Shown: positions 25,002 to 36,101, numbered from the stretch's first letter. The stretch is 64,000 nt of DNA from Sphingobium sufflavum (GCF_021403115.1 NZ_JAJSSH010000014.1:1-64000), one strand, 5' to 3'. Numbers and translations: made by a program. The notes: a model not told the origin generated them from the letters alone.

Positions 25002-27745
25002 CAGAACTGAGTCCCTATGTTGAAAGTAATCGTCTTGGTGTCGTCGCCCGGCTCCTTCAGCAGAACCTTGGCGATGTCGATACGGAAGGGGCCGAAGGGC
25101 GAGTTCCAGTTGACGCCGAAGCCGACCGAAAGGCGCGGCTTGAGGCTGTCGCCCAGATAGGTTTCCTGGAAGCCGTTACCATTATAGACGGCCGTCATGG
25201 TCGTGGTGTCCGACACGGGCTTGCACTTGCCGGGCGTCAAAGCAGCGGCCTGTTCGCTCGTGCTTGACGTGGTGCCGCCCACGGTCGTCGTCGTCGTGAC
25301 GGTGCAGGTTCCGTTATAGACCCCGCTACCGCCATAGAGACGCGGCCGACGCAGGCTGCCCACCGCACCTGCATCCATGAAGATCGACGGACGCAGACCC
25401 AGTTCCCGCGCGCCTGCACCCAGCGGAATCTCGATCTCCGCATGAGTGAGATAATAGAGCTTGCCGCCCAGCGCGTCGTCAGAATTGGAATCGGCGGCGG
25501 TCAGATTGCCGTCGGAGTCGAAATATTGCCGACGGATACGGGGACCGACACCGCGAATGTCGAAACCGCGCATCTGCGGTTCGCCCAGATAGAAGCGATC
25601 GGTCAGACGAACCTTCTCGATTTCCGAACCCGACGAGTCATACCGGGTCTTCTCGAACGAGAAGATATGGCCCGCCTCCCCACGCAGCGAGAAGATGAAG
25701 CCACCGCCGAGCGGATAATATTGGCCGCCTTCCAGACGGGTGCGGACATAGCGCACGTCGCCGCCCAGACCCGCCACATCCTGGCTGAGGTTGGCGAAGA
25801 AGCCGCGCTGCGGCCGGATGCGGTTGTCGCGGCGATCATAGATCAGCGAATAGCCGATGGAGGAGGTCGTCCGCTTGCCGATCGCATCGCACAGGTAGCG
25901 GCCAGCCTTCAGCTCGTCGCACTGGTTGACGCCGTTGATAACCGAATAATAGGTCGCCTGATCCAGCGTCACATTGGCCAGCGACAGGCCATAGCGCAGG
26001 CCCAGCGACAGATATTCGGTGACGGGGACGCCCGCGCGCAACTGGAAGCCGGTGGTGACTTCCTGATAGGTGGTGTTGCGGGTGTTGTCGGACAGATAGT
26101 TGAAGCTGTTGAGGTCGCGGCGGAAGATGTCGCCGCCCAGCGCGATATTCCTGTCGAGGAAATAGGGTTCGGTGAAGCCCACCTCGACCGATTTCGAATA
26201 GCTGGAATAGTTGACGCTGGTGCGCAGTTCCTGACCCATGCCGCGGAAGTTGCGCTGCTTGATCGACGCGGAGACGATGAACTTCTCCAGGCTGGAGAAG
26301 CCCGCCGAAAGCTGAAGCTCACCCGTCGATTTTTCCTCGACATTGGTTTCCAGCACGATGCGGTCCGGCGCGCTGCCGGGCTTCTGCTCGACGGTCAGCT
26401 TCTCCTGGAAGAAACCGAGCGAGTTGATCCGGTCCTGCGACCGCTTGACGAGGAAGCTGTTGAACGCATCGCCTTCCGCCAGGCGGAATTCGCGGCGGAT
26501 AACCTTGTCCTTGGTCAGCGTGTTCCCGTTGATGTCCACCCGCTCGACATAGACGCGGGGCGCCGTGCCGATGCGGAAGGTGATGCCCATCGACAGGCTG
26601 TCCTTGTCCCGGTTGAAGTCGGGACTGACATCCGCAAAGGCATAGCCGAACAGGCCCGCCGTCTCGTTGATGCGGTCGACGGTGTCCTCGACCAGCTTGG
26701 CGTTGTACCAGTCGCCCTTCTTCATCGGCAGGGTGCGGTTGAGCGCGTCGCTGTTGAGGTCGCGGATCTCGCTCTGCACGGCCACGTCGCCGAATTTATA
26801 GCGCGAGCCTTCCTCCACCACATAGGTGATGATGAAGTCCTGCTTGTCCGGCGTCAGTTCCGCAACCGCGGACACGACGCGGAAATCGGCATAGCCTTGC
26901 GTCAGGTAGAACTGGCGCAGCTTCTGCTGGTCATAGGCCAGACGGTCCGGGTCGTATGTGGTGCCGGACGAGAAAATACGGAACGAGCGCGCCTGCTTCG
27001 TCGCCATCTCGCTGCGCAGGCGACCATCGGAAAACTCATCGTTGCCGATGATGTTGATCTGGCGGACCTTGGATTTCGGTCCCTCCGAAATTTCGTACAC
27101 GATGTCGACGCGGTTCTGGTCCAGCTTGACCAGCTTGGGATCGACGACGGCGGCGAAGCGGCCCTGACGGCGGTACAGCTCGATGATGCGGGCGACGTCC
27201 GCGCGCACCTTCGACCGGGTGTAGATCTGGCGGGGGGCCATCTTGATCTCGGGGAGAATCTTCTCCTCCTTGATCCGCTTGTTCCCCTCCAGCACGATGC
27301 GGTTGATGACCGGATTCTCGACAATCTCGATCGAGAGGGCGCCCTTGTCATCGCGGATCTTCACGTCCGCGAACAATTCGGTCGCGAACAGATCCTTCAG
27401 CGCGGCGTCGAGCGTTTCCTGCGTGTAGGACTCGCCCGTGCGCAGCTTGGTATAGGACAGCACCGTGTCCCGCTCGATCCGCTGGTTGCCGGTCACGACG
27501 ACCGATTTGATCGTGCCCGTCGCCAGCGAGGGCAGCGGGGTCGCGGGTGTAGCCGCAGGCGACGCGGCGGGGCGACGCGCGGCCGGCTTTGGCGCGGGCT
27601 TGGTGGAAGGCTTTGCGGGGGACGCGGGCGTCTGCGCCATCGCCACGCCGGTCAGCGCCATGCCGCCCAATGCGGTGCCGGCCATGAAGAGAGGCATGGC
27701 GCCACGCCACAAGGTCCTGCTGCTCGTCGCTGTCACGCGGTCCAC
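25001..27745 (-). CDS. bamA: Outer membrane protein assembly factor BamA
   Basis: A 914-residue Omp85 protein. A signal peptide (~1-38) is followed by a Pro/Ala-rich linker, five POTRA domains (~58-420; the first begins IKSVVVTGNQRIERDTVLSY) and a C-terminal 16-strand barrel. The barrel includes the conserved YFLDRNIALGGDIFRR region, VGPRIRRQYFDSDG-type loops and the terminal aromatic signature FNIGTQF. It inserts outer-membrane proteins. The insertion around TVTTTTTVGGTTSSTSEQ is a low-complexity loop between barrel strands. It is followed by ompH with a one-base overlap and preceded by rseP. Confidence 0.95.
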   Translation of the reverse strand: MDRVTATSSRTLWRGAMPLFMAGTALGGMALTGVAMAQTPASPAKPSTKPAPKPAARRPAASPAATPATPLPSLATGTIKSVVVTGNQRIERDTVLSYTKLRTGESYTQETLDAALKDLFATELFADVKIRDDKGALSIEIVENPVINRIVLEGNKRIKEEKILPEIKMAPRQIYTRSKVRADVARIIELYRRQGRFAAVVDPKLVKLDQNRVDIVYEISEGPKSKVRQINIIGNDEFSDGRLRSEMATKQARSFRIFSSGTTYDPDRLAYDQQKLRQFYLTQGYADFRVVSAVAELTPDKQDFIITYVVEEGSRYKFGDVAVQSEIRDLNSDALNRTLPMKKGDWYNAKLVEDTVDRINETAGLFGYAFADVSPDFNRDKDSLSMGITFRIGTAPRVYVERVDINGNTLTKDKVIRREFRLAEGDAFNSFLVKRSQDRINSLGFFQEKLTVEQKPGSAPDRIVLETNVEEKSTGELQLSAGFSSLEKFIVSASIKQRNFRGMGQELRTSVNYSSYSKSVEVGFTEPYFLDRNIALGGDIFRRDLNSFNYLSDNTRNTTYQEVTTGFQLRAGVPVTEYLSLGLRYGLSLANVTLDQATYYSVINGVNQCDELKAGRYLCDAIGKRTTSSIGYSLIYDRRDNRIRPQRGFFANLSQDVAGLGGDVRYVRTRLEGGQYYPLGGGFIFSLRGEAGHIFSFEKTRYDSSGSEIEKVRLTDRFYLGEPQMRGFDIRGVGPRIRRQYFDSDGNLTAADSNSDDALGGKLYYLTHAEIEIPLGAGARELGLRPSIFMDAGAVGSLRRPRLYGGSGVYNGTCTVTTTTTVGGTTSSTSEQAAALTPGKCKPVSDTTTMTAVYNGNGFQETYLGDSLKPRLSVGFGVNWNSPFGPFRIDIAKVLLKEPGDDTKTITFNIGTQF

Positions 27746-27813
27746 CTCTGCTTCATTACGTTGGGGTTGTATCTAAAGATTGCCCATGGGCAGCACTCCC
27801 TGCCCGATGCGGC

Positions 27814-28977
27814 TCAGCCGATCAAGCCGGACAGCCCCTTCCAGAGCCCGAAAGATGTTAAATCGTTGAACGTCACCATCACCATGACCGCCAGCAGCAG
27901 GGCGAGGCCCGACCGATAGGCCAGTTCCTGGATACGGGGACTGACGGGTTTGCGCTGCAATGCTTCAATTCCCTGGAACAGCAGATGACCCCCGTCGAGC
28001 ATCGGAATTGGCAAGAGGTTGATGAACCCCAAGTTAATCGAGATGAGCGCGATGAAGAATATGAAGTCCGCGGGGCCACGCGCCGCCTGTTCACCGGAGA
28101 TTTGCGCGATCTTCAGCGGACCGCCCAGTTCGTCCACGGAGCGGCGCCCGGTGATGACCTGCCCCAGCCCGTCGACCATCATGGTGACGATGGCCCCCAC
28201 CTGCCGCACGGCGATGACCGGTGCGGCGAGCGGCGAGACGGGGCGCACCTCCGTCCGGCGGCTGGTGACGCCGAGCTGGCCGAAGCGATACGCGTTGCCG
28301 AAGCGGTCCCGCTCGATCCGGGTGCCGATGGTCACGCCCAGCGCCAGCGGCCGACCGCGTCGCTCCACGGTCAGGGCGATGGTCTCGCCAGGGCGGCCGA
28401 CGACCGCGCGGCTGAGTTGCTCGAAACGGTCGATGGCGGCACCGTCGATGGCGATGATGCGGTCGCCGGTCAGGACGCCCGCCGCCGCCGCCGCGCCGTC
28501 CGGGCGGACACCGCCGACCTCGGCAGAGGTGACATTCTCGCCATAGGCCATGGCGAAACCGGCCAGGATCAGGATGGCGAAGAGGAAATTGGTGAGCGGA
28601 CCGGCCAGCACGACGAGGGCGCGCTGCCACACCGGCTTGCTCTGGAAAGTACGGGCGCGCTCCTCCGCCGGCAGGGCGAGCCATTCCGGGTCGCTCTGGC
28701 TGGCGGCGTTCATGTCGCCCGCAAATTTCACATAGCCGCCCAGCGGCAAGGCGGCGAGACGCCAGCGCGTGCCGCGCTTGTCATGCCAATGGGCGATTTC
28801 CTTGCCGAAGCCCATGGAGAAGGTTTCCGCATGGATGCCGAACAGGCGGGCCATGAGATAATGGCCCATCTCATGCACGAACACCAACGGGCCGATCACG
28901 GCGGCGAAGGAAAGAAGGGTCAACAGCAATCCGGGACTTTCAGTCAATGCGTACACTTTCAGCTCGACTGATCGCAT
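27814..28977 (-). CDS. rseP: RIP zinc metalloprotease RseP (site-2 protease)
   Basis: A 387-residue intramembrane protease. The zinc motif HEMGH (35-39) is in TM1, a PDZ domain follows (~130-210, e.g. VRPDGAAAAAGVLTGDRIIA), and the third zinc ligand is in LLPIPMLDGGHLLF. It would cleave anti-sigma factors or remnant signal peptides in the inner membrane. ATG 28977 overlaps the 3' end of dxr by 38 nt; an in-frame GTG at 28956 or TTG at 28947 would shorten that overlap, so the exact start is unsure. It lies 68 bases upstream of bamA. Confidence 0.93.
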   Translation of the reverse strand: MRSVELKVYALTESPGLLLTLLSFAAVIGPLVFVHEMGHYLMARLFGIHAETFSMGFGKEIAHWHDKRGTRWRLAALPLGGYVKFAGDMNAASQSDPEWLALPAEERARTFQSKPVWQRALVVLAGPLTNFLFAILILAGFAMAYGENVTSAEVGGVRPDGAAAAAGVLTGDRIIAIDGAAIDRFEQLSRAVVGRPGETIALTVERRGRPLALGVTIGTRIERDRFGNAYRFGQLGVTSRRTEVRPVSPLAAPVIAVRQVGAIVTMMVDGLGQVITGRRSVDELGGPLKIAQISGEQAARGPADFIFFIALISINLGFINLLPIPMLDGGHLLFQGIEALQRKPVSPRIQELAYRSGLALLLAVMVMVTFNDLTSFGLWKGLSGLIG

Positions 28978-30109
28978 GGCCCCTTGCTTCGCGATCGATC
29001 GCCCCGATCTCTTCGATGCTTGTGGGCGCGGCCGGGCTATAGCGCCTCAGCGTCTCTTCCACAATCGCGGCGATGTCGAGGAAGCCGATGCGGCCCTTCA
29101 GGAAGGCGGCGACGGCGACCTCGTTGGCGGCGTTGAGGATGGCGGGCCGCGCGCCCCCCGCCTCTATCGCCGCACGGGCCAGCGCCAGCGCGGGGAAGCG
29201 GACGGGATCGGGCGCCTCGAAATCCAGACGCCCGATGGTGGCGAGGTCGAGCGGCTGGCAGGGCGAGGCCATGCGGGCGGGCCATGCCAGCGCATGGGCG
29301 ATGGGCACGCGCATGTCCGGGCTGCCCAATTGCGCCAGCGTCGAACGGTCGCGATATTCGACCATGGAATGGATGACCGACTGCGGATGGACGATGATCT
29401 CCAGCCGGTCCAGCCCGACAGGGAAAAGATGATGCGCTTCAATGAGTTCGAGGCCCTTGTTCATCATCGTTGCGCTGTCGACGCTGATCTTTGCCCCCAT
29501 CGACCAATTAGGGTGCTTCACCGCCTGCGCCGGGGTGACGGCGCGCATACGGTCAAGCGTCGCGGTGCGGAACGGCCCGCCGCTGGCGGTCAGAATGATG
29601 CGTGCGACATCCTCCACACGACCGCCCGCAAGGCATTGGAATATCGCATTATGCTCACTGTCCACGGGGAGCAGGGTCGCGCCCGATGCGGCCACCGCGT
29701 CCATCATCAGCGCCCCCGCCGAGACGAGCGATTCCTTGTTCGCCAGCGCAACCGTCCTGCCCTGCCGGATCGCGGCGAGCGTGGGGGCCAGCCCCGCGAT
29801 GCCGACGATGGCGGCCATGGTCCAGTCCGCGCCCAGCGCCGCCGCGTCGATGAGCGCCTGCGGCCCGGCGGCGGCCTCTACCCCCGTCCCGGCCAATGCG
29901 GCCTTCAGGTCGGCAAGGCGGCTGCCGTCGCCGATCACGGCGAGACGGGCATGATGGGCGATGGCGATTTTGGCGAGGCCCGCGACATCGCTCTGCGCGG
30001 TCACGGCCTGCACTGCGAACTGGTCCGGCGAACGCGCGATCAGGTCGAGCGTGGACTGGCCGACCGATCCGGTCGCGCCGAAGATGGTGACGGTGCGCGG
30101 GGTCGTCAC
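28940..30109 (-). CDS. dxr: 1-deoxy-D-xylulose 5-phosphate reductoisomerase
   Basis: Second step of the MEP isoprenoid pathway, making 2-C-methyl-D-erythritol 4-phosphate with NADPH. It starts with the nucleotide-binding loop [19 protein letters not shown]. Metal/substrate motifs are [12 protein letters not shown] and [30 protein letters not shown] at 30109 is chosen because it overlaps the cdsA stop as GTGA; the longer upstream frame is a shadow of cdsA. The 389-residue length is normal. It is in the uppS-cdsA-dxr-rseP-bamA operon. Confidence 0.94.
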   Translation of the reverse strand: MTTPRTVTIFGATGSVGQSTLDLIARSPDQFAVQAVTAQSDVAGLAKIAIAHHARLAVIGDGSRLADLKAALAGTGVEAAAGPQALIDAAALGADWTMAAIVGIAGLAPTLAAIRQGRTVALANKESLVSAGALMMDAVAASGATLLPVDSEHNAIFQCLAGGRVEDVARIILTASGGPFRTATLDRMRAVTPAQAVKHPNWSMGAKISVDSATMMNKGLELIEAHHLFPVGLDRLEIIVHPQSVIHSMVEYRDRSTLAQLGSPDMRVPIAHALAWPARMASPCQPLDLATIGRLDFEAPDPVRFPALALARAAIEAGGARPAILNAANEVAVAAFLKGRIGFLDIAAIVEETLRRYSPAAPTSIEEIGAIDREARGHAISRAESVRID

Positions 30110-30834
30110 AGCCAGCCGACCAGACCCGACAGCGCAAGCAGGAAGGCGATGGGCAGCAGCCCGTCCACCCGGTCGAACAGGCCGCCATGACCGGGGATGA
30201 GGGTTCCGCTGTCCTTCACCCCTGCCCGCCGCTTCATCCAGCTTTCGAAGAAATCGCCGCCCTGCGCGAAGATCGCGATGATCGCGCCGATCAGGATGGT
30301 GGTGAGGGTCATGGCGGACGACCAGTGTATCTCCGCCAATGCCGGTGCGTCGCCGTCGAGACCGCTGAGCATATAGGCCATGGTGTAGAGGAAGAGGAAC
30401 AGGGTCAGCGACGCGCCGAGGATGCCGCCGCCCAGCCCGGCCCATGTCTTCGACGGGCTGATCGATGGCGCGATCTTTGGCCCGCCGATGGCGCGCCCCG
30501 CGAAATAGGCGCCGGTGTCCGTGGCGACGACGCTAGCCACCGCCAGCCAGCGCATACCGGGCGGCGCGGCGAGCAGGCCGAGCGCCGCGCCAAAGGCATA
30601 GACGATCAGCCCCGCCATCCACAGAGTGCGGCTTGCAGGCGACGGGGTGATCCGCTGCACCAGCCCCCATGCCTCCCACAAGACGCCCAGCGTGATGACC
30701 GCGACGAAAAGGGTCAATATCCGCCCGCCCGACCAGAAGGCGATGGCGGCGATGGCGACCATGACGATGCCCGATACGACGCGCACGCCAAGGTCGGCGT
30801 TCTTCCTCACCGGCGGCGACGTGTCAGTGGTCAC
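30106..30834 (-). CDS. cdsA: Phosphatidate cytidylyltransferase
   Basis: Makes CDP-diacylglycerol from phosphatidate and CTP in the inner membrane, supplying the pssA-psd pathway seen at 35.3-36.9 kb. Several membrane spans are visible, and the signature lies in the second half: [15 protein letters not shown], then [27 protein letters not shown] 30834 overlaps the uppS stop (GTGA), and its own stop overlaps dxr in the same way. 242 residues, slightly short for the family but with the complete signature. Confidence 0.93.
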   Translation of the reverse strand: MTTDTSPPVRKNADLGVRVVSGIVMVAIAAIAFWSGGRILTLFVAVITLGVLWEAWGLVQRITPSPASRTLWMAGLIVYAFGAALGLLAAPPGMRWLAVASVVATDTGAYFAGRAIGGPKIAPSISPSKTWAGLGGGILGASLTLFLFLYTMAYMLSGLDGDAPALAEIHWSSAMTLTTILIGAIIAIFAQGGDFFESWMKRRAGVKDSGTLIPGHGGLFDRVDGLLPIAFLLALSGLVGWL

Positions 30835-31586
30835 AGACCACCATAGCGCCGTTGCCGCCCGGCAAAGGCCGTGCAGGCCGTCGCCAGCGCATCGGCGTCG
30901 AAATCGGGCCAGAACAGGTCGGTGAAATAGAGTTCGGCATAGGCCACCTGCCACAGCAGGAAGTTGGACAGGCGCTGTTCCCCCGACGTGCGGATGAGCA
31001 GGTCGAGCGGCGGCAGGTCGGCGGTGTCCAGCTCGGCGGCCAGCGTCTCCCCGGTGATGGCGTCGGCGGACAATTCCCCCGCCTCCACCCGGCGGGCCAC
31101 GGCCTGCGCGGCGCGGGTCAGCTCATTCTGCGAGCCATAGTTGAGCGCGATCACCAGAGTCGCCCCTGTGTTGGCCGCGGTGCGCTCCAGCGCCTCTTCC
31201 ACCATGGTCACGGCGGACGCGTCGAACGCGCGATAGTCGCCGATCACCCGCAGGCGGACATTATTGGCGTGAAATTCGTCAAGGTCGTTCTGGATGAAAT
31301 GCTTGAGCAGGGCGGTGAGGTCCGCAATCTCCTGCTCCGGCCGCTTCCAGTTCTCCGACGAGAAGGCATAGAGGGTGAGGCAGTCGATGCCCATTTCGCG
31401 CGCCGCGCGGACGGTGCGGCGCACGGCGTCCGCCCCCGCCTTGTGCCCGGCGATGCGGGGCAGCTTGCGCCGGGATGCCCAGCGCCCGTTGCCGTCCATG
31501 ATGATCGCGACATGGCGTGGCACATCCTGCGGCGCAGGGACGGTCGGCGCGGGCGCGGCCTTCGCGCGCAGCCGGGACAGGATCAT
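30831..31586 (-). CDS. uppS: Undecaprenyl diphosphate synthase (di-trans,poly-cis)
   Basis: Condenses isopentenyl diphosphate onto farnesyl diphosphate to make the C55 lipid carrier for peptidoglycan and O-antigen. It has the signature [13 protein letters not shown] with catalytic D31, [10 protein letters not shown], and the C-terminal [15 protein letters not shown] segment that binds pyrophosphate and Mg. 251 residues. It is first of a run of genes joined by 4-nt overlaps (uppS-cdsA-dxr), 104 bases downstream of frr. Confidence 0.95.
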   Translation of the reverse strand: MILSRLRAKAAPAPTVPAPQDVPRHVAIIMDGNGRWASRRKLPRIAGHKAGADAVRRTVRAAREMGIDCLTLYAFSSENWKRPEQEIADLTALLKHFIQNDLDEFHANNVRLRVIGDYRAFDASAVTMVEEALERTAANTGATLVIALNYGSQNELTRAAQAVARRVEAGELSADAITGETLAAELDTADLPPLDLLIRTSGEQRLSNFLLWQVAYAELYFTDLFWPDFDADALATACTAFAGRQRRYGGL

Positions 31587-31690
31587 GCCGCCACCGCCAC
31601 GCAGGCGGCGCGCCGGACCCCATATCCCTGATCGAGCCTGTTATCGGGCATCTTCAACCGCAAGACCGTTCCCCATCATCGCCCACAGAC

Positions 31691-32248
31691 TTACTGGCCC
31701 ATGATTTCCTTTTCCTTCGCCGCGGCCACGGCGTCCAGATCCGCGATGGTGGCGTCGGTCAGCTTCTGGACCTCCGTCTCCTTGCGCTTGCGCTCGTCCT
31801 CGCTGATCTCGCCCTTCTTCTCGTCCGCCTTGAGATGGTCCATGCCATCGCGGCGGACGTTGCGGACGGCGACACGCGCCCCTTCCGCATATTTGCTGGC
31901 GAGCTTGGCCAGTTCCTTGCGGCGATCCTCCGTCAGGTCGGGGATCGGCAGGCGCAGGGTCGTGCCGTCGGTGACGGGGTTAAGGCCCAGACCGGCGGAA
32001 CGGATCGCCTTCTCAACCGGGCCGACATTGGTCTTGTCCCACACCTGCACCGAGATCATCCGCGGTTCGGGCACCGAGACGGTGGCAACCTGGTTGAGCG
32101 GCATGCTGGCGCCATAGACGGTCACGACGACCGGATCGAGCAGCGCGGTGTTCGCGCGCCCGGTGCGCAGGCCGGACAGATCGCCCCTGAGAGCCTCGAC
32201 GGCGCCGGCCATGCGGCGTTCCAGATCGGCCTTGTCATATTGGGCCAT
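31691..32248 (-). CDS. frr: Ribosome recycling factor
   Basis: Splits post-termination ribosomes together with EF-G. The 185-residue length and the sequence [20 protein letters not shown] are typical, as is the late [17 protein letters not shown] helix. It lies 24 bases downstream of pyrH, the common order in bacteria. Confidence 0.96.
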   Translation of the reverse strand: MAQYDKADLERRMAGAVEALRGDLSGLRTGRANTALLDPVVVTVYGASMPLNQVATVSVPEPRMISVQVWDKTNVGPVEKAIRSAGLGLNPVTDGTTLRLPIPDLTEDRRKELAKLASKYAEGARVAVRNVRRDGMDHLKADEKKGEISEDERKRKETEVQKLTDATIADLDAVAAAKEKEIMGQ

Positions 32249-32272
32249 GGCGGTGTTCCTTCCCTAAAATTC

Positions 32273-32992
32273 TTATGCCGACCGGACAGTCGTCGCGACG
32301 CCGTCGCCGCGCAGGACATGAGCAAGATTGCCTTGCTCCCGGATATTGAAAACGATGATCGGGATGTTGTTTTCCCGGCACAGCGCCACCGCGCTGGCGT
32401 CCATGACCTTCAGATTTTCGGCCAGGACCGTGTCATAGCTGACGGTGTCGAAACGGTTGGCGTCCGGCACCTTCTTGGGGTCCGCATCATAGATGCCGTC
32501 CACGCTGGTGCCCTTGAACAGGGCGTCGCAGTTCATCTCCGCCGCGCGCAGGGCCGCTCCGCTGTCCGTCGTGAAGAAGGGATTGCCAGTGCCCGCCGCG
32601 AAGATGACGATCCGTCCCTTCTCCAGATGGCGCACGGCCCGGCGACGAATATAGGGTTCGCACACCGTATCCATGGGAATGGCGGACTGCACGCGCGTCT
32701 CCACGCCCAGCTTCTCCAGCGCATTCTGCATGGCCAGCGCGTTCATGATGGTGGCGAGCATGCCCATATAGTCGCCGGTCGTGCGGTCGAGACCACGCGC
32801 CGCGCCCGCGATGCCGCGAAAGATATTGCCGCCGCCGATGACGAGGCACAGCTCATAGCCGGCGTCCTTCGCCTGCTTCACTTCCTCCGCCACGCGGCTG
32901 ACGGTTTCGGGGTCGATGCCGAACTGGCCCGATCCCATCAGAACCTCGCCCGACAGTTTCAGAAGCAGGCGTTTATAGCGGGGATTCGACAT
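32273..32992 (-). CDS. pyrH: UMP kinase
   Basis: Phosphorylates UMP to UDP. A 239-residue amino acid kinase fold with [14 protein letters not shown] at the N-terminus, the glycine-rich [12 protein letters not shown], and [20 protein letters not shown] near the UMP/GTP site. It is placed between tsf and frr as in most Proteobacteria. Two hairpins lie in the tsf-pyrH gap. Confidence 0.96.
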   Translation of the reverse strand: MSNPRYKRLLLKLSGEVLMGSGQFGIDPETVSRVAEEVKQAKDAGYELCLVIGGGNIFRGIAGAARGLDRTTGDYMGMLATIMNALAMQNALEKLGVETRVQSAIPMDTVCEPYIRRRAVRHLEKGRIVIFAAGTGNPFFTTDSGAALRAAEMNCDALFKGTSVDGIYDADPKKVPDANRFDTVSYDTVLAENLKVMDASAVALCRENNIPIIVFNIREQGNLAHVLRGDGVATTVRSA

Positions 32993-33024
32993 GAAGCGCG
33001 GGTTTTCCGATAGCAGACAGAGTA

Positions 33025-33082
33025 ACGGCGCGGACCTTAGTCGGGCCGCGCCGTCATGCCAAGCGTTCCATCAGGGGAACGC
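33025..33082 (-). terminator. Two hairpins between tsf and pyrH
   Basis: ACGGCGCGG (33025-33033) pairs with CCGCGCCGT (33046-33054), and GCGTTCC (33063-33069) with GGAACGC (33076-33082). They lie just past the tsf stop on the minus strand. No T-run is seen; they may attenuate or process the rpsB-tsf transcript before pyrH. Confidence 0.45.
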
Positions 33083-33100
33083 CCATATCCATTACAAGGC

Positions 33101-34027
33101 TTAAAGGCCGGCAGCAGCCGCGACTTCCGCCGCGAAATCGCTCGTTTCCTTCTCAATGCCTTCGCCCAGCTGGAAACGGACATAGTTGACCAGCGTGATC
33201 GACTTGCCGGCTTCCTTCGCCGCCTTTGCCACGACGTCCGCGATGGGCGTCTTGTTGTCCATCACGAACAGCTGGCTGAGGAGCGCATTTTCCTTGGCGA
33301 ACTTGGCGACCGCGCCGTCGAGCATCTTGGCGATGATCTCGGCGGGCTTGCCCGATTCGGCGGCCTTCTCGGCGGCAACCTTGCGCTCACGCTCCAGCAC
33401 GTCGGCCGGAATGTCGCTGGCGGCCAGCGCGATCGGGAAAGCGGCCGCGATGTGCATCGCGATCTGCTTGCCGAGCGGCGCCAGAACCTCTTCGCCCGCA
33501 TCGCCTTCGAGAGCGACGAGAACGCCGATCTTGCCGAGGCCGGGAGCGGCAGCGTTATGGACATAGTCGACGACCAGGCCCTGCTTCACGCTGACCTGCG
33601 CCACGCGGCGGAGCGTCTGGTTCTCGCCGATGGTGGCGATGTTGTTGACCAGCTTCTCGCCGATGGTGCCGCCCGCCGGATGCGCCGTGGCGCCCAGCGC
33701 CTCCGCATCGGCGATGCCACCGTCCAGCGCGACCTTGGCGGCCGTGCGGACGAAATCCTGGAACTGCTCGTTCTTCGCAACGAAGTCCGTCTCGCTGTTC
33801 ACCTCGACGGCAACGCCCTTGGTGCCCGCGACGGCAACGCCGACCAGACCCTCGGCTGCGGTGCGGCTCGACTTCTTCTGCGCGGCGGCAAGGCCCTTCG
33901 CACGCAGCCAGTCGATCGCGGCTTCGGCATCGCCATTGGCTTCGGAGAGCGCCTTCTTGCAGTCCATCATGCCGGCGCCGGAACGCTCGCGCAGTTCCTT
34001 CACAGCGGCTGCGGTAATCTCTGCCAT
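33101..34027 (-). CDS. tsf: Elongation factor Ts
   Basis: Nucleotide exchange factor for EF-Tu. 308 residues from ATG 34027, where the canonical start [20 protein letters not shown] begins; the longer frame upstream is not coding. The N-terminal UBA-like helix, the [19 protein letters not shown] motif and the TDFV core (SETDFVAKN) are present. It follows rpsB by ~96 bases; that gap can fold GCGGGGC (34067-34073) with GCCCCGC (34097-34103), a possible attenuator. Confidence 0.95.
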   Translation of the reverse strand: MAEITAAAVKELRERSGAGMMDCKKALSEANGDAEAAIDWLRAKGLAAAQKKSSRTAAEGLVGVAVAGTKGVAVEVNSETDFVAKNEQFQDFVRTAAKVALDGGIADAEALGATAHPAGGTIGEKLVNNIATIGENQTLRRVAQVSVKQGLVVDYVHNAAAPGLGKIGVLVALEGDAGEEVLAPLGKQIAMHIAAAFPIALAASDIPADVLERERKVAAEKAAESGKPAEIIAKMLDGAVAKFAKENALLSQLFVMDNKTPIADVVAKAAKEAGKSITLVNYVRFQLGEGIEKETSDFAAEVAAAAGL

Positions 34028-34123
34028 ATGCTTGGCTCCTGTATTTCTAGAATTGCAGTCCGTTAAGCGGGGCGGATGACAGCTTTGCGTCACCCTGCCC
34101 CGCCCGACAGATGGGGAAACCGA

Positions 34124-34879
34124 TCAGGCTTCCACGGCTTCCTCAGCCGGGGGCACGTCCAGCGCGCCGAGATCGACGCCCGACGCCTGCTGCGCACCAC
34201 GGTTGCCCTTGGTCGCGGCCGCGGCAATCGCGTCGCAGTAGAGACGGATCGCACGGCTGGCGTCGTCGTTCGCCGGAACCGGGAACGCAATGCCGTCGGG
34301 CGAGACGTTGGAGTCGAGGATCGCGACGACCGGAATGCCGAGCGTGTTCGCTTCCTTGATCGCCAGCTCTTCCTTGTTCGCGTCGATCACGAACATCACG
34401 TCGGGGATGCCGCCCAGATCGCGGATACCGCCCAGCGACAGTTCCAGCTTGTCGCGCTCACGCGTCATCTGGAGCACTTCCTTCTTGGTGAAGCCGTGCG
34501 TATCGCCCGACAGCTTCTCCTCAAGGGTCTTCAGACGCTTGATCGAACCCGAAATCGTCTTCCAGTTGGTGAGCATGCCGCCCAGCCAGCGATGGTTGAC
34601 GAAATGCTGACCCGACTGGCGCGCGGCTTCCGCGATCGGCTCAGCGGCCTGGCGCTTGGTGCCGACAAAGAGAACCTTGCCGCCCGCAGCGACGGTCGAC
34701 GACACGAAGTCGAGCGCGCGGCTGAACAGCGGCACAGTCTGCGACAGGTCGAGGATGTGGATGCCGTTGCGCTCGCCGAAGATGTACGGCTTCATGCGCG
34801 GGTTCCAGCGGTGAGTCTGGTGGCCAAAATGTGCGCCCGCCTCGATGAGCTGGTGCATGGTGACGACAGGTGCCGCCAT
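34124..34879 (-). CDS. rpsB: 30S ribosomal protein S2
   Basis: Small-subunit protein that recruits S1. 251 residues from ATG 34879, which has GGAG upstream; the frame extension toward 35002 is not used. Typical motifs are [20 protein letters not shown] and DLSQTVPLF. It is the first gene of the rpsB-tsf pair. The ~125 bases upstream are the leader. Confidence 0.95.
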   Translation of the reverse strand: MAAPVVTMHQLIEAGAHFGHQTHRWNPRMKPYIFGERNGIHILDLSQTVPLFSRALDFVSSTVAAGGKVLFVGTKRQAAEPIAEAARQSGQHFVNHRWLGGMLTNWKTISGSIKRLKTLEEKLSGDTHGFTKKEVLQMTRERDKLELSLGGIRDLGGIPDVMFVIDANKEELAIKEANTLGIPVVAILDSNVSPDGIAFPVPANDDASRAIRLYCDAIAAAATKGNRGAQQASGVDLGALDVPPAEEAVEA

Positions 34880-35104
34880 AGGTCTTTCTCCTTCCGGTTG
34901 TGCCTCTGGGGTCCAGTGATCCGTGAAACGGACACCGGGATATTTTGCGGACCCCATGTGGTGTGAGCGCGCGCCCTTACCGCCCCTGCGTTTCGAACGC
35001 AAGAGTTGACAGTCGGATATTTATGGAACAAAACAGGAACAGAGGGAACTCGATCCGATTCGAATGTATTTTACGTATCGGTCAGCGAAAAGAAAGGTCA
35101 GTCC

Positions 35105-35353
35105 ATGTTCGCTTTCATCGGAGCATTCACATTCTGCGGCGCTGCATTTTTCGCGATCCTGGTGATGACGCAGATGGTGCGCGGCTATTGGCCTCTCATC
35201 ATCGCCGCGCTGAACCATCAGCCCCTGCCGCGCACCGTCGCCCCCACTCCGGCCAGCGTCACGCGCCGTCGGGGTCCGGCCCAGGCTCTCCCAGCGCACA
35301 TGTCCCCGGCGTTTACGCCGCGCCGTCTCGAACGCGCGCGCGCTGCCGCCTGA
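35105..35353 (+). CDS. Small single-span membrane protein
   Basis: An 82-residue protein from ATG 35105 (AAAGG just upstream). A hydrophobic helix FAFIGAFTFCGAAFFAILVM at the N-terminus is followed by a basic Pro/Arg-rich tail. A TTGACA hexamer at 35006-35011 could serve its promoter. Its last 41 bases overlap the convergent pssA gene. No family is recognised; it could be an inner-membrane microprotein. The coding call rests on the membrane helix, start context and lack of a competing gene over most of its length. Confidence 0.5.
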   Translation: MFAFIGAFTFCGAAFFAILVMTQMVRGYWPLIIAALNHQPLPRTVAPTPASVTRRRGPAQALPAHMSPAFTPRRLERARAAA

Positions 35354-36101
35354 TCCGGGCGTAGCTGACCCAGGCGATGGGGATGAGCGCCAGATAAACG
35401 AGCGCAAGGGCCAGCAGCACCGGCCAGGGCGCGGTCAGCAACAAGGCGGCGATGATGCCCGCAGCGCCGATGGCGAACAGTCGCAGCGACGGCGGGACAC
35501 GGAAGCGCTTCCATCCCATCGTCGGCAGGTCTGACACCATCAGGAAGGCGACGACCAGCGTCCAGGGCAGCACCAGCCGCCAGTCGCGCGCCATATCCCA
35601 TCCGGTCGAGAACCAGAAGAAGATGGGCAGGAGGGCAAGGCCCGCGCCGCCGGGCGCCGGAACGCCCATGTTAAAGCCCGCCAGCTTCAACGGCTGGTCC
35701 GCCACATCGATCTGCGCGTTGAACCGCGCGAGGCGCAGCGCGCAGCACAGGGCAAAACCCAGCGCGCCGATCCAGCCGAAGCGTGGCATGGCCTGCAAGG
35801 ACCAGAGATAGAGGATGATGGCGGGCGACACGCCAAAGGCGATTACATCCGACAGCGAGTCCAGTTCCGCGCCGAATCGGCTTTCGCCATGCAGCATGCG
35901 CGCGATACGGCCGTCGATACCGTCGAGGACCGCGGCCAGCACGACCGCAACGACCGCCCTCTCCCACTCCATGGACATGGCGTAGCGCATGCCGGTGAGG
36001 CCGAAGCACAGCGCCATGGCGGTGACGGCGTTGGGCGCGACCTGCCGCAGGGTGATGCCGCGGCCACGACCGACGAAGCGGGTGGGACGCCTCAGTGACA
36101 C
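35313..36101 (-). CDS. pssA: CDP-diacylglycerol-serine O-phosphatidyltransferase
   Basis: Makes phosphatidylserine from CDP-diacylglycerol and serine. It has the CDP-alcohol phosphotransferase signature starting at D60: [20 protein letters not shown] followed by LDSLSD. About six to eight membrane spans are visible, of the PssA type II (integral membrane) found in Alphaproteobacteria. 262 residues. It overlaps psd by 10 nt; together they turn CDP-diacylglycerol (from cdsA, 5 kb away) into phosphatidylethanolamine. Confidence 0.92.
   Translation of the reverse strand: MSLRRPTRFVGRGRGITLRQVAPNAVTAMALCFGLTGMRYAMSMEWERAVVAVVLAAVLDGIDGRIARMLHGESRFGAELDSLSDVIAFGVSPAIILYLWSLQAMPRFGWIGALGFALCCALRLARFNAQIDVADQPLKLAGFNMGVPAPGGAGLALLPIFFWFSTGWDMARDWRLVLPWTLVVAFLMVSDLPTMGWKRFRVPPSLRLFAIGAAGIIAALLLTAPWPVLLALALVYLALIPIAWVSYARIRRQRARVRDGAA

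Noticed and set aside
25442..27919. 825-codon open frame antisense to bamA
   Set aside because: Shadow of a high-GC gene: no ribosome-binding site, biased composition, and the opposite strand encodes a full BamA with all domains.
34028..34123. Hairpin between rpsB and tsf as a defined riboregulator
   Set aside because: A stem is possible, but it matches no known leader family and has no T-run; it is mentioned only in the tsf entry.
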